Part shown: in pieces, positions 1 through 6,809 of the stretch
Layout: every line of letters starts with the position of its first letter
How positions within the stretch are numbered: position 1 is the first letter of the stretch
Assembly (NCBI GenBank): GCA_036397035.1
Contig: DASWJS010000016.1
Location: 1-52,165 of the forward strand
Origin: DASWJS01 sp036397035
GTDB lineage: Bacteria; Actinomycetota; AC-67
Direction: 5' to 3'
Length of the DNA: 52,165 nucleotides
Notes under the pieces: model-generated
What the model was told of the DNA's origin: nothing
Database searches by the model: none
What the model saw: the letters and a program-made list of their open reading frames with translations, nothing else
Translations under genes and position numbers: made by a program

Positions 1-632
1 TCGGGGCCTGTCGCTCGGGAGCTCCGCGCATCGACGACTCCTGTCGGCTGGGAAGGTGTGACGAAAGAATCGCACACCAAGCCCGAAAACCCCCGGAACT
101 CAGAGGGACTTTTTCAGCATCCTGCTAGCCGGTCCGAGGCCGATCCAGGCTGGGTCAAGGGGCCCGTTAGGTTCAGGGAGCGGCCGTCGCCTCATGTGGT
201 TGTGTAGGGTCTGCCCCCAAGCTTGTGAACCATGCGTGGTTGCATGCCTCGATTATGGATCAGGCCGAAATGGTGTGGCAAGGAGTTGGAATAAAGTACG
301 ACACTACCGACCCAGCGCGCTCCTGCACAACGCGCGCTCGCCGACGACAGCGTCCTGCTCATCGACGAGATCAACAGCTGCGAGGCCGTTAGGACGACGC
401 CGAGCCGCTTCCTAACAGAGTTGCAGGAGAAGGCTCCGCAGGGGTTGGTCGTGGAGGGCTCATCTGGCAAGAGCGAAGCGTCTCGGCTCTCCACGGGGGG
501 GGGGGTCTTATCCCGTGGTCACGTTACCACTGTCGGGCCACCACACGGTCAGGACTGGATGTCATAGGACCATTCGGGTTCGCCCGCGCGGCAAGGCTCG
601 CAACACAGTTCTGCAGTCGGGAATGCACGCTT
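1..632. other. Gene-poor left edge
   Basis: No intact gene is visible here. Base composition is lower in GC than the window average and the frames are broken. The one coding-like trace is the fragment listed separately at 316-567. A run of 11 G lies at 495-505. The segment is probably the decayed inside of an integrated element that continues to the left of the window. Confidence 0.6.
316..567 (+). pseudogene. Possible P-loop ATPase fragment (Walker B-like)
   Basis: One plus-strand frame reads ...DDSVLLIDEINSCEAV..., in which four hydrophobic residues followed by DE (hhhhDE) look like the Walker B strand of AAA-type ATPases, followed by a helix-like RFLTELQEKAP. There is no Walker A, no start codon and no ribosome site upstream, and the frame reaches a stop at 565-567 after an 11-G tract. 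If the reading is right this is a stranded internal piece of an ATPase gene. The match is short, so chance cannot be excluded. Confidence 0.3.
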
Positions 633-1751
633 TCACCATGAAGAGCCGGCACCGACTACATCATTGTTGGCGACGATGAACCTTGGCGGATCAGTGGGAC
701 AGCCAGTCGGCAACGGACTCTTCGGGTTGGTGTAAGAGATCTGTGGTCCATTGCCTGACTCTGTCCAACCTTCGCGCACCAGGCCGTCGTTGTCACCGTC
801 GGTGTCGTTGAATTCCAGTCTGTTGCGGAAGCCGGCACATTCGCCCGCGGCGAAGTAGTCCTGAAAAAACCCCAGATGACCTGTGCGATCGAACGTGTTG
901 TGATGCGTATTGTTGTAATCGGATCCATCTCGTGCCTTGATCGGATCTCCCGAGACGCGGATCATCTTGTTCTCGAAAATTAGGTTGTTGTCGGAGCCGA
1001 TATGGAGGTAGATGGCGTGAATCGAGTGCAGGTGCGACTTGCCATCTAGGCCGATACCTTCGTCGTTCTCGATGCGTTGAAAGCGAGAGTACTTGATGAC
1101 GTTGTTCGAGGAGCGATCCAGCTGAATCGCTCCGTACCCCCATGGCAAATTCGGATGCCCAGCGTTCCCGATGTCGAAGAAGGAGAGATTGGCGAAGACG
1201 TTGTTAGTAAATGTACGGCCTGCTGGCGGGTTGAAGGCAATACCGTTCTGCCGAAAGCCGCGGACCTCAAGCCCAAGTAGGTAGAGGTTCGTTGGCACGC
1301 TTCCAGAAGGGACATTCTCCGTGGGTTTGAAGTTGAACCAGTTCTTGGACGCGTTGCCACTGTATGTGAATACGGGACGGGATCCCGACCAGCGAGCGCT
1401 CGTCAGACTGCAGATTGTGGTGTCGTAGGGAAGGAGGACGGTGTCGTGCGAGGAATTGAAATAGGTCCAAAGCACTGCGTCGGTCTGCATAAACGGGCCG
1501 TTGTTGGGATCGATGCGGACGTGAACGGCTTGTGGTGGATCGGAGGTGTCGAGCAACGCGTTGGCTGCCGCCAGCGAGTGCAGAGGGTCGAGGGATGTCA
1601 GGCCGGAGTTGGAGTCACTGCCTGCCGGGCTAACATAGATGGTGAATGCGCCTGCTTCAGGAGGGCAAATGGCATGAGCCTCCATAGGAAGCGATAGCCC
1701 TAGAAGCAATGAGAGAATGGTGATATCCGAGCGTCGCGTAAGCGGCTTCAT
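633..1751 (-). CDS. Secreted right-handed beta-helix protein
   Basis: The 372-aa product starts at the internal ATG at 1751 (MKPLTRRSD), which puts a normal signal peptide (charged start, hydrophobic ILSLLLGLSLP, AHA cleavage site) at the N-terminus. A longer frame to 1811 only adds a charged, non-signal-like extension. The mature protein begins with IYVSPAGSDSNSGLTSLDP, the usual N-terminal strand of secreted parallel beta-helix (pectate-lyase-like) proteins. It continues with repeated short N-rich strands (NNVFANLSF, NNVIKYSRF, NNLIFENKM) typical of helix rungs. No catalytic lyase residues can be assigned, so the substrate, probably a polysaccharide, is unknown. GC content is clearly lower than in genes to the right, which suggests recent transfer. 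It stands alone with no operon partner. Confidence 0.75.
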   Translation of the reverse strand: MKPLTRRSDITILSLLLGLSLPMEAHAICPPEAGAFTIYVSPAGSDSNSGLTSLDPLHSLAAANALLDTSDPPQAVHVRIDPNNGPFMQTDAVLWTYFNSSHDTVLLPYDTTICSLTSARWSGSRPVFTYSGNASKNWFNFKPTENVPSGSVPTNLYLLGLEVRGFRQNGIAFNPPAGRTFTNNVFANLSFFDIGNAGHPNLPWGYGAIQLDRSSNNVIKYSRFQRIENDEGIGLDGKSHLHSIHAIYLHIGSDNNLIFENKMIRVSGDPIKARDGSDYNNTHHNTFDRTGHLGFFQDYFAAGECAGFRNRLEFNDTDGDNDGLVREGWTESGNGPQISYTNPKSPLPTGCPTDPPRFIVANNDVVGAGSSW

Positions 1752-1892
1752 GTGGCCCCCCCGTTCGCGTTGACTCCTCTTCCTTGCACCCCCCGCAGGC
1801 GCGTGGCTCACCTAGCGAGGACGACAGCATACCATCTGTCGCAAACATCACCTGGGGATAGGCGAGCGGTTCACCGAAGGTGAGGGGCCGCC

Positions 1893-2013
1893 ATGGCGAA
1901 GCCGCTGGCGTCGTAGTTCGTGACGATCGACGGCTCGACAGAGGACCCCGGCGGATCGGAGCGGAACCCGACTGGCGGAAAGGCATTCAAGTTCGACCGG
2001 GGGACGCTAGAGG
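1893..2013 (+). pseudogene. Dihydrofolate reductase-family remnant with amber stop
   Basis: From ATG 1893 (behind an AGGGG ribosome site) the frame reads MAKPLAS, then TAG at 1914-1916, then FVTIDGSTEDPGGSE...GGKAFKFDRG. This is the N-terminal pattern of the RibD-C/dihydrofolate-reductase-like proteins common in actinobacteria (FVSLDGVMEDPGG...FKFDRG type). The similarity stops at about 2010 and the rest of the roughly 180-residue domain is absent. The gene is therefore dead twice over: a nonsense codon at codon 8 and loss of the 3' part. Confidence 0.6.
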
Positions 2014-2217
2014 TAGTCCTGGGTCCCCAGGAACGAAGACGCTTGGCCGCGATCCCAGTACGCAGACACGAAAGCCGTCACGGCGTGCCGGGCCGCATCT
2101 GGGTCGCAAGAGAACGCGAGACAACTGAAGGCAGCTATCACCAACGGATCAGCGCTGATGTACGTCAGAGGCCACTATGCGCTGAACCTGCCGATACCAA
2201 GATCGCTCTGGGTGTCT

Positions 2218-2259
2218 CTGTTAATCCGTTGGTTGTGGGTTCGAGTCCCACCCCCGGAG
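2218..2259 (+). repeat. tRNA-Asn 3' part, probable att site
   Basis: The stretch matches the second half of tRNA-Asn(GTT): anticodon loop CTGTTAA (GTT at 2220-2222), T arm GTGGG-TTCGAGT-CCCAC (2235-2251), acceptor strand CCCCGGA (2252-2258) and discriminator G. The 5' half (acceptor, D arm, anticodon 5' stem) is missing: the bases before 2218 do not pair with the anticodon 3' stem. Similarity that starts in the anticodon loop and runs to the tRNA 3' end is the classical footprint of a tyrosine-recombinase attachment site. I infer the right junction of an element whose intact tRNA-Asn lies left of the window. Confidence 0.75.
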
Positions 2260-2462
2260 CTGCTGTGACCTCGGGTCTTTGGGCGTGGCACCGATCGGGG
2301 CGCAGCTTCATCACGAGCAGGTCCGCGCCCGATCGCATTACCAGCGACACGCCTGCAGCCCTTCGCGCGACCTCCCGCACGGCGTTGTCGTTGGCGGCGC
2401 GGCCGGCGATCCGCACGAGTCGCAGGTGACCCCGGCAGTCGCGCCCGCACCGGTGCTACTCG

Positions 2463-2497
2463 ACGACCGAGGCTCCGCCCGGCGGAGCCTCGGTCGT
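2463..2497 (-). terminator. Strong hairpin behind the flavin oxidase gene
   Basis: Arms 2463-2479 and 2481-2497 are perfectly complementary over 17 bp, 18 nt past the stop of the minus-strand gene ending at 2515. There is no U tract, as is usual for high-GC actinobacterial (I-shaped) terminators. Confidence 0.7.
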
Positions 2498-2514
2498 GCG
2501 GGTGATCGGCCTGC

Positions 2515-3891
2515 CTACGTCGCCGGGGCGATGTTCTGGTTCAGGTGGAACAGGTTGTCCGGGTCGTAGACGGCCTTGACCTTCGCCAGCCGCTCGTAGT
2601 TGCCCTTGTAGTTGTCCTTGATCCGGCCCGAGTCGTCGTCGTCCATGAAGTTGATGTAGCCGCCCGGCTCCGAGTGCGGCGCCGTCGCGTTGTAGTAGTC
2701 CCGCACCCATTGGATCCGCTCGGCGTCCTTGCCGGGGTCGGTCCAGCCCACGACGTACACGGGCGCGAAGGTCGCATCGCGGTAGGCGAACGCCGTGTCG
2801 TCGGGGCCGACGTCGTGGCAGGCGCCGTTGATCGGGTACAGGTGCATGGTCGCGCTGACCTCGGGAACCTTCGGGCCGTTCTCGGCGTGCGCCTCGATCG
2901 CCTCGTCGGTCAGCTCGGTGACGAAGTTGCCCTTCCAGTACATGCGCATGCCCTTCGGGAAGATCTCGTCGAAGGCGCCGTTGAGCCACGGGTAGGGCAT
3001 CGGACCGGTCATGTGCCCCACCGGCTCGGCGAGGTCGAGGAAGGGCTTCATGGCGTTCTCGCCCTCGGCGAGGTCGCCCGCCCAATGAACCACGGCCGCG
3101 CAGAGCGTGTCGCCGTGCCGGTTCTCGGGGATGAAGGGCAGCGGCGGCGCCACCTGGAAGGCGGGGAAGCCGCCGTAGTCTCGCGGAGCGTCCTTGATGA
3201 AGTCGCGGAAGAAGCGCAGCAGGTTCCGCGTCTGGTCGATCTCGTAGAAGAAAATGCCGACGTAGACGTCCGAGACGGGGTGCAGGCGGTATTCGAAGGA
3301 GGTCACGACGCCGAAGTTGCCGCCTCCGCCGCGCAGCGCCCAGAACAGATCGGCGTTCGCCTCGGCGCTTGCTTTCACGAACGAGCCGTCGGCCAGCACG
3401 ACGTCGGCCGAGACCAGGTTGTCGCACGTCAGGCCGTATCCCCGCGACAGATACCCGATGCCGCCGCCGAGCGTCAGGCCGGCGATCCCCGTCGTGCCGA
3501 CGATTCCGCCGGTGGTGGCGAGACCGAACGCGTGCGTCGCGTAGTTGAAGTCTCCCCACGTGGCGCCGCCGCCGGCTCGGGCGGTACGAGCTTGCGGGTC
3601 CACCCCCACATGCCGCATGAGCGACAGGTCGACGACCACACCTCCGTCGTTCGTGCCGAATCCCGGCGCGCTGTGGCCGCCGCCTCGGATCGACAGGTCG
3701 AGTCCGCTCTCGCGCGCGAACCGCACGGCCGCGATGACGTCGGCGACTTGCTCGGCGCGCACGATCGCATGTGGCCTGCGGTCGATCATGCCGTTCTGCA
3801 CTGCGCGCGCCTCGTCGTAGGCCTGATCGTCCGCGGTGATGACGCTTGCGCGCACCTGCTCGCGCAGGCTCTCAATGGTGGGCGTGCTCAC
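2515..3891 (-). CDS. FAD-linked oxidoreductase, BBE (berberine bridge enzyme) family
   Basis: The 458-aa protein has the two-part layout of the family: an FAD-binding PCMH domain (about residues 35-205) and a C-terminal BBE segment that ends NYKGNYERLAKVKAVYDP...FHLNQNI. The FAD attachment motif RGGGHSAPGFG carries the His that is covalently flavinylated in relatives. Such enzymes oxidise sugars, alkaloids or secondary metabolites in the cytosol with O2. The substrate cannot be read from sequence. The GTG start at 3891 has an AAAGGGGGAG ribosome site directly before it; an upstream frame extension lacks one and would run into mscL. It lies 107 nt behind mscL on the same strand and ends at a strong hairpin. 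Confidence 0.88.
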   Translation of the reverse strand: MSTPTIESLREQVRASVITADDQAYDEARAVQNGMIDRRPHAIVRAEQVADVIAAVRFARESGLDLSIRGGGHSAPGFGTNDGGVVVDLSLMRHVGVDPQARTARAGGGATWGDFNYATHAFGLATTGGIVGTTGIAGLTLGGGIGYLSRGYGLTCDNLVSADVVLADGSFVKASAEANADLFWALRGGGGNFGVVTSFEYRLHPVSDVYVGIFFYEIDQTRNLLRFFRDFIKDAPRDYGGFPAFQVAPPLPFIPENRHGDTLCAAVVHWAGDLAEGENAMKPFLDLAEPVGHMTGPMPYPWLNGAFDEIFPKGMRMYWKGNFVTELTDEAIEAHAENGPKVPEVSATMHLYPINGACHDVGPDDTAFAYRDATFAPVYVVGWTDPGKDAERIQWVRDYYNATAPHSEPGGYINFMDDDDSGRIKDNYKGNYERLAKVKAVYDPDNLFHLNQNIAPAT

Positions 3892-3998
3892 GAAGCTCCC
3901 CCTTTCGTGTCGGCGCTCGGAAACGTACTCCTTCCGGGCGGCGCCCGACAAGCCCCGGTGATCGCTGCCGCCGGCTCCTCCCTCTCGGCCGCGCCCGG

Positions 3999-4436
3999 TC
4001 AGGCCGCCGCGCCGACTTCGGCCGTGCAGGCCGAGCAGCGCCGAGCCTTCTTCGGGATCTCGGTCAGGCATTCGGGGCACGAGCGCGTGGTCGGCTCGGG
4101 CGTCTCCTCGCCTCGTTTCTGACGCGCGACGAGCGCGTTGACCGGCTTGACGACCAAGAAGAACACGACCGCGGCGACGATCAGGAAGTTGAGCGCACCG
4201 TTCAGCACCGCGCCGTAGGCGAAGCTATTCGGGACCGTCTCACCGCCGACGGTCTTGGTGCCGATCGAGAAGCTGAGCTGCTCCAGGCTCGAATCGCCGA
4301 CGATCGCGACCAGCGGGTTGATCAGACCGTTCACAACGGACTGAACGACCCCGGTGAATGCGGCGCCGATCACGATTCCGACGGCGAGATCCAGCACGTT
4401 GCCACGCATGACGAAGGCCTTGAACTCTTTGAACAT
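3999..4436 (-). CDS. mscL: Large-conductance mechanosensitive channel MscL with zinc-ribbon tail
   Basis: The 145-aa protein begins MFKEFKAFVMRGNVLDLAVG, the diagnostic N-terminus of MscL. It has two membrane helices (about 15-45 and 74-98) joined by a periplasmic loop. MscL forms a homopentameric tension-gated pore that releases solutes on osmotic downshock. After the second helix the usual cytoplasmic charged helix is followed by CPEC-X11-CSAC, a zinc-ribbon-like two-CxxC module near the C-terminus that the E. coli protein lacks. A strong ribosome site (AAGGGGGG) precedes the ATG. The gene is divergent from the small membrane gene at 4544. Confidence 0.93.
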   Translation of the reverse strand: MFKEFKAFVMRGNVLDLAVGIVIGAAFTGVVQSVVNGLINPLVAIVGDSSLEQLSFSIGTKTVGGETVPNSFAYGAVLNGALNFLIVAAVVFFLVVKPVNALVARQKRGEETPEPTTRSCPECLTEIPKKARRCSACTAEVGAAA

Positions 4437-4531
4437 GCTTCCCCCCTTACTCGGACGCTGCGCGTCCCATGATGGACCTTGCCGCGCCGGTCGGGGAGCG
4501 GGTGCCCGCCGGGCCGCCGATGGCCGGGCGA

Positions 4532-4537
4532 TACACT
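4532..4537 (+). promoter_or_regulatory. -10 box TACACT of a leaderless transcript
   Basis: TACACT is followed by exactly 6 nt and then GTG at 4544. With transcription starting about 7 nt after the -10 box, the start codon would be the first codon of the mRNA. No Shine-Dalgarno is present before GTG 4544 or the later ATG 4565, which supports a leaderless start. Confidence 0.55.
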
Positions 4538-4543
4538 TTGCCT

Positions 4544-4906
4544 GTGACCGTGATCGACGGCTCGATGATTCGCCTCGTGCTCGTCGCGGTGGCGATCGTG
4601 GCGTTCGCCGTGGTCGCGGCGCGGATGATGACGGGCGCCGGCCGAGCCTCCGCGATCGAAGGGCGTCCCTGGTACCTGAACCCGCCGAGCTGGCTCGGCG
4701 TGAGCGCGGTCCTGATGATCCTCGGCCTGTTCGTCGCCCCGGCCCTGTTCGGCGGAGCGTTCTTCGTCCTGCCGCTGATCATGGTCGGCGGCAGGCGACG
4801 CACCGTCCCGAGGTGTCGCCAGTGCGGCGCCTCGCTGCGCGGGGACTTCGCCTACTGTCCCCGATGCGGCGCGCGCGTCGAGACCGCCGTGCGCAACGGA
4901 TCGTGA
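4544..4906 (+). CDS. Small membrane protein with C-terminal zinc ribbon
   Basis: With the leaderless GTG start at 4544 the product has 120 aa; an in-frame ATG at 4565 and upstream ATGs from 4469 are alternatives. Two hydrophobic segments are visible (IRLVLVAVAIVAFAVVAA and LGVSAVLMILGLFVAPALFG and its continuation). The tail is a zinc ribbon, CRQC-X10-CPRC. Function is unknown; the family is not recognised. The gene overlaps the next by GTGA, so the two are translationally coupled. It lies divergently from mscL, whose product also ends in a two-CxxC module, so the neighbours may share a membrane-linked role. That link is inference only. Confidence 0.7.
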   Translation: MTVIDGSMIRLVLVAVAIVAFAVVAARMMTGAGRASAIEGRPWYLNPPSWLGVSAVLMILGLFVAPALFGGAFFVLPLIMVGGRRRTVPRCRQCGASLRGDFAYCPRCGARVETAVRNGS

Positions 4907-5364
4907 AGAAGGCCGCGCAGTACGGGCGCATTCCGTTCGGCCTCGCGCTGGCGACGTTCGTGTTGCCGTTCATGGAAACGTGCGAGTTCTCGCTGAAGGG
5001 GTCGTCCGAGCCCTCGACGCAAGTGACCGGAGTCGCGCTGCTCGCCGGCGCCGACGCCAGCGGGTTCGCGATCGACCCCGACCCGTGGGTGATCCTCGCG
5101 TTCGCCGCGTTGCTGGCGGGGCTCGCCTACACGTTCGCAAAGCTACCGTGGGCGCTGCGGGCGCCGGCCGCGGCGGCGGGCGTGGCAACGCTCGGCCTGC
5201 TCGTCTTCCTGTTCACGTTTCCCGATCGAGGCGGCGACTGGATCCCGTCGCTCGGCCTGCTGCTCGCATTGCTCTTCTCCTTCGGAGCCGGCGTGACGTT
5301 CCTGGTCTTCGTGATCGTCGAAGCCCGCGAGCGCCACGCGGCCGAGCGGGCCGCGCCGCCCTGA
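4903..5364 (+). CDS. Multi-pass membrane protein of unknown function
   Basis: The GTG at 4903 overlaps the stop of the preceding gene (GTGA, 4903-4906), giving a 153-aa product. About four hydrophobic segments are visible: FGLALATFVLPF, VILAFAALLAGLAYTFA, AAAGVATLGLLVFLF and LGLLLALLFSFGAGVTFLVFV, with a charged C-terminus. No family motif is recognised. Coupled translation makes it the likely partner of the zinc-ribbon membrane protein upstream. It ends 44 nt before the tRNA gene. Confidence 0.7.
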   Translation: MKKAAQYGRIPFGLALATFVLPFMETCEFSLKGSSEPSTQVTGVALLAGADASGFAIDPDPWVILAFAALLAGLAYTFAKLPWALRAPAAAAGVATLGLLVFLFTFPDRGGDWIPSLGLLLALLFSFGAGVTFLVFVIVEARERHAAERAAPP

Positions 5365-5408
5365 AAGCCGCCCCTCGCGAGCGCGCGCGCGGTAACGTGT
5401 CCCGCGCG

Positions 5409-5482
5409 GGGCCCGTAGCTCAATCGGTCAGAGCAGCGGACTCATAATCCGTCGGTTCCTGGTTCGAGCCCAGGCGGGCCCA
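5409..5482 (+). tRNA. tRNA with CAT anticodon (Met or lysidine-type Ile2)
   Basis: The 74-nt cloverleaf is complete: acceptor GGGCCCG/CGGGCCC, D arm GCTC...GAGC, anticodon loop CTCATAA, T arm CCTGG-TTCGAGC-CCAGG, discriminator A, and no encoded CCA. The CAT anticodon fits elongator Met or the Ile tRNA modified by TilS; bases alone do not settle which. It differs in its anticodon stem from typical initiator tRNA, which carries three G-C pairs there. The accessory region begins directly 3' of it, so it probably serves as an integration site. Confidence 0.92.
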
Positions 5483-5588
5483 CGGCTGTGACCTGCGTCG
5501 ATGGGTGTTGCTGCGGCTGGGGTCGCGCGCGGTGGTCCGCAGTTAGTCCGCGAACCAGCGGCCACGAACGGGCATGATGGGGCACGCC

Positions 5589-5777
5589 ATGGATCGTGAC
5601 GAGGATTTCCTGGACGAGATCATCCAGGAGCGCGCGGCGGTGAACCCGCGGTTCCCGGCGATGGTCGAGGCCGCGCTCGAGCGCCGGCGCGCGCGGCGGG
5701 AGAGGGGATCTGATGAGCCTGGAAACCTGGGAGAAGAAGGTCCTGGCGCGCATAGGTGCGGCCGACCGGGTCGCTGA
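5589..5777 (+). CDS. Small charged helical protein, antitoxin-like
   Basis: The 62-aa product begins MDRDEDFLDEIIQERAAVNP and is predicted to be helical and highly charged (EAALERRRARRERG). Alternative ATGs lie at 5574 and 5577; ATG 5589 has GGGG about 7 nt upstream. Its 3' end overlaps the next gene by 65 nt, in a different frame. Size, charge and the head position of a small island operon resemble type II antitoxins, but no known antitoxin fold is recognised. I therefore give no function. Confidence 0.5.
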   Translation: MDRDEDFLDEIIQERAAVNPRFPAMVEAALERRRARRERGSDEPGNLGEEGPGAHRCGRPGR

Positions 5778-6204
5778 GGTTGAGAAGGAGCTTCGCTTGG
5801 CCGCGGGCGAGCTCGCTGGAACGCTCCCAATCGACCGCCATATCGTGTTCCCCATGTCGAAGCTGCCGGACCAGGATGTGGCGCGGGTTCGTCGATGGGT
5901 CGACGCCCGCAACGAGAGCCTTCCTGAGCGCGCGATCGGGCAGATCCGCTATGAGATGGACGTCGATCCTCGGGCGATCACCCTCCGCGAATGCCGGCCT
6001 CCATGGCGAGAGGACTTCGGTCCGGAGTGGACACGGATGGCGATCGCGAGGCTCCGTTACGCCGCCGCGAAGGCTGAGTGGACCCTCTATTGGTGCGACA
6101 GGAACGAGAAGTCCCACGTCTACGATCTGGTTGAGCCGAGCCAGGATGTGGATGCGCTGCTCGCCGAAGTAGACGCGGACCCGACCGCGATCTTCTGGGG
6201 CTGA
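5713..6204 (+). CDS. DUF3024-family protein
   Basis: The 163-aa protein carries the DUF3024 hallmarks in its C-terminal half: RPPWRE, a W...ARLRY strand, WTLYWCDRN and the terminal block ending DADPTAIFWG. The N-terminal 60 residues are helical. The family is widespread in actinobacteria and has no assigned biochemical role. The ATG at 5713 is preceded by AGAGGGGATCTG. It overlaps the small gene upstream and is followed after 16 nt by another small gene, so the three probably form one transcript ending at the terminator at 6769-6799. Confidence 0.75.
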   Translation: MSLETWEKKVLARIGAADRVAEVEKELRLAAGELAGTLPIDRHIVFPMSKLPDQDVARVRRWVDARNESLPERAIGQIRYEMDVDPRAITLRECRPPWREDFGPEWTRMAIARLRYAAAKAEWTLYWCDRNEKSHVYDLVEPSQDVDALLAEVDADPTAIFWG

Positions 6205-6220
6205 CCTTTCGGGACCAGAG

Positions 6221-6568
6221 ATGGACTCACCGAAGGCCGCGATCAGAGAGCCAAGGGATCTCAAGCTTCCTGCTGAGGAGGAGGTTCTCCTCGCCGCGAT
6301 CCAGCAATCGCTTCACGGGCCGCACGTCTCGGAGTTCGCCCAGATGCTCGCCGACAAGGGCGCGCGCGAGTTCGCCGGAGAGCTGGTGGCGGCTCTGGTC
6401 AAGGCGCGGCACGAGAACGATCTGCGTCAAGTGCAAGAGGTGATTGAGGGGTGGTATCGGACGGCGCTGTTCGTCCGGGAGCCCGGCTTCCTCAAGTCGC
6501 TGTGCGAAGGCGGAGACGAAGAGTCGATTGGGCACGACGAGCGCCGCCGGCTGCTCGGCCTCGCGTGA
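6221..6568 (+). CDS. Hypothetical helical protein of the DUF3024 cassette
   Basis: The 115-aa product has no signal peptide or membrane segment and reads as mostly helical (EEEVLLAAIQQSLHG, FAQMLADKGAREFAGELVAALVKA). Near the C-terminus HDERRRLLGL is basic. No family is recognised. The ribosome site GGGACCAGAG precedes the ATG. It lies 16 nt after the DUF3024 gene and before a U-tract terminator, so it belongs to the same unit. Confidence 0.65.
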   Translation: MDSPKAAIREPRDLKLPAEEEVLLAAIQQSLHGPHVSEFAQMLADKGAREFAGELVAALVKARHENDLRQVQEVIEGWYRTALFVREPGFLKSLCEGGDEESIGHDERRRLLGLA

Positions 6569-6768
6569 AGCGGCGTCCGTCGGAAGTTTCATGGGCTCCG
6601 GCGCCCTGGAACGACCTTCCAAGCGGACCCCCGCTCAGAGTTTGACCCTCGCCTCGAGGCCCTCTGACCTGGGGAAACGCGCCTTAGCCGGCCGGGCAGG
6701 GCCACTCTTTCCGCGGATCAGACAGTTGACCGGCCCCCTGATTTGGTCGATACTGATTCCGGAGGCTT

Positions 6769-6799
6769 TGCAGAGCACCCGCTCTGCATTGCCTTTTTT
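6769..6799 (+). terminator. Rho-independent terminator of the DUF3024 unit
   Basis: Perfect 8-bp arms TGCAGAGC (6769-6776) and GCTCTGCA (6781-6788) with loop ACCC are followed by TTGCC and six T (6794-6799). It closes the plus-strand unit and faces the end of the convergent DUF3800 gene. Confidence 0.8.
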
Positions 6800-6809
6800 C
6801 TTTCGGGGC

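Noticed and set aside
2175..2450. Minus-strand open frame with GGGTRTHNQRIN-like text
   Set aside because: The text is the translation of the tRNA-Asn 3' segment read backwards, a known annotation artefact, not a protein.
5442..5912. Minus-strand open frame over the CAT tRNA and the DUF3024 cassette
   Set aside because: Its C-terminus (PPGLEPGTDGL) is antisense tRNA; no start signal, and it opposes well-supported genes.
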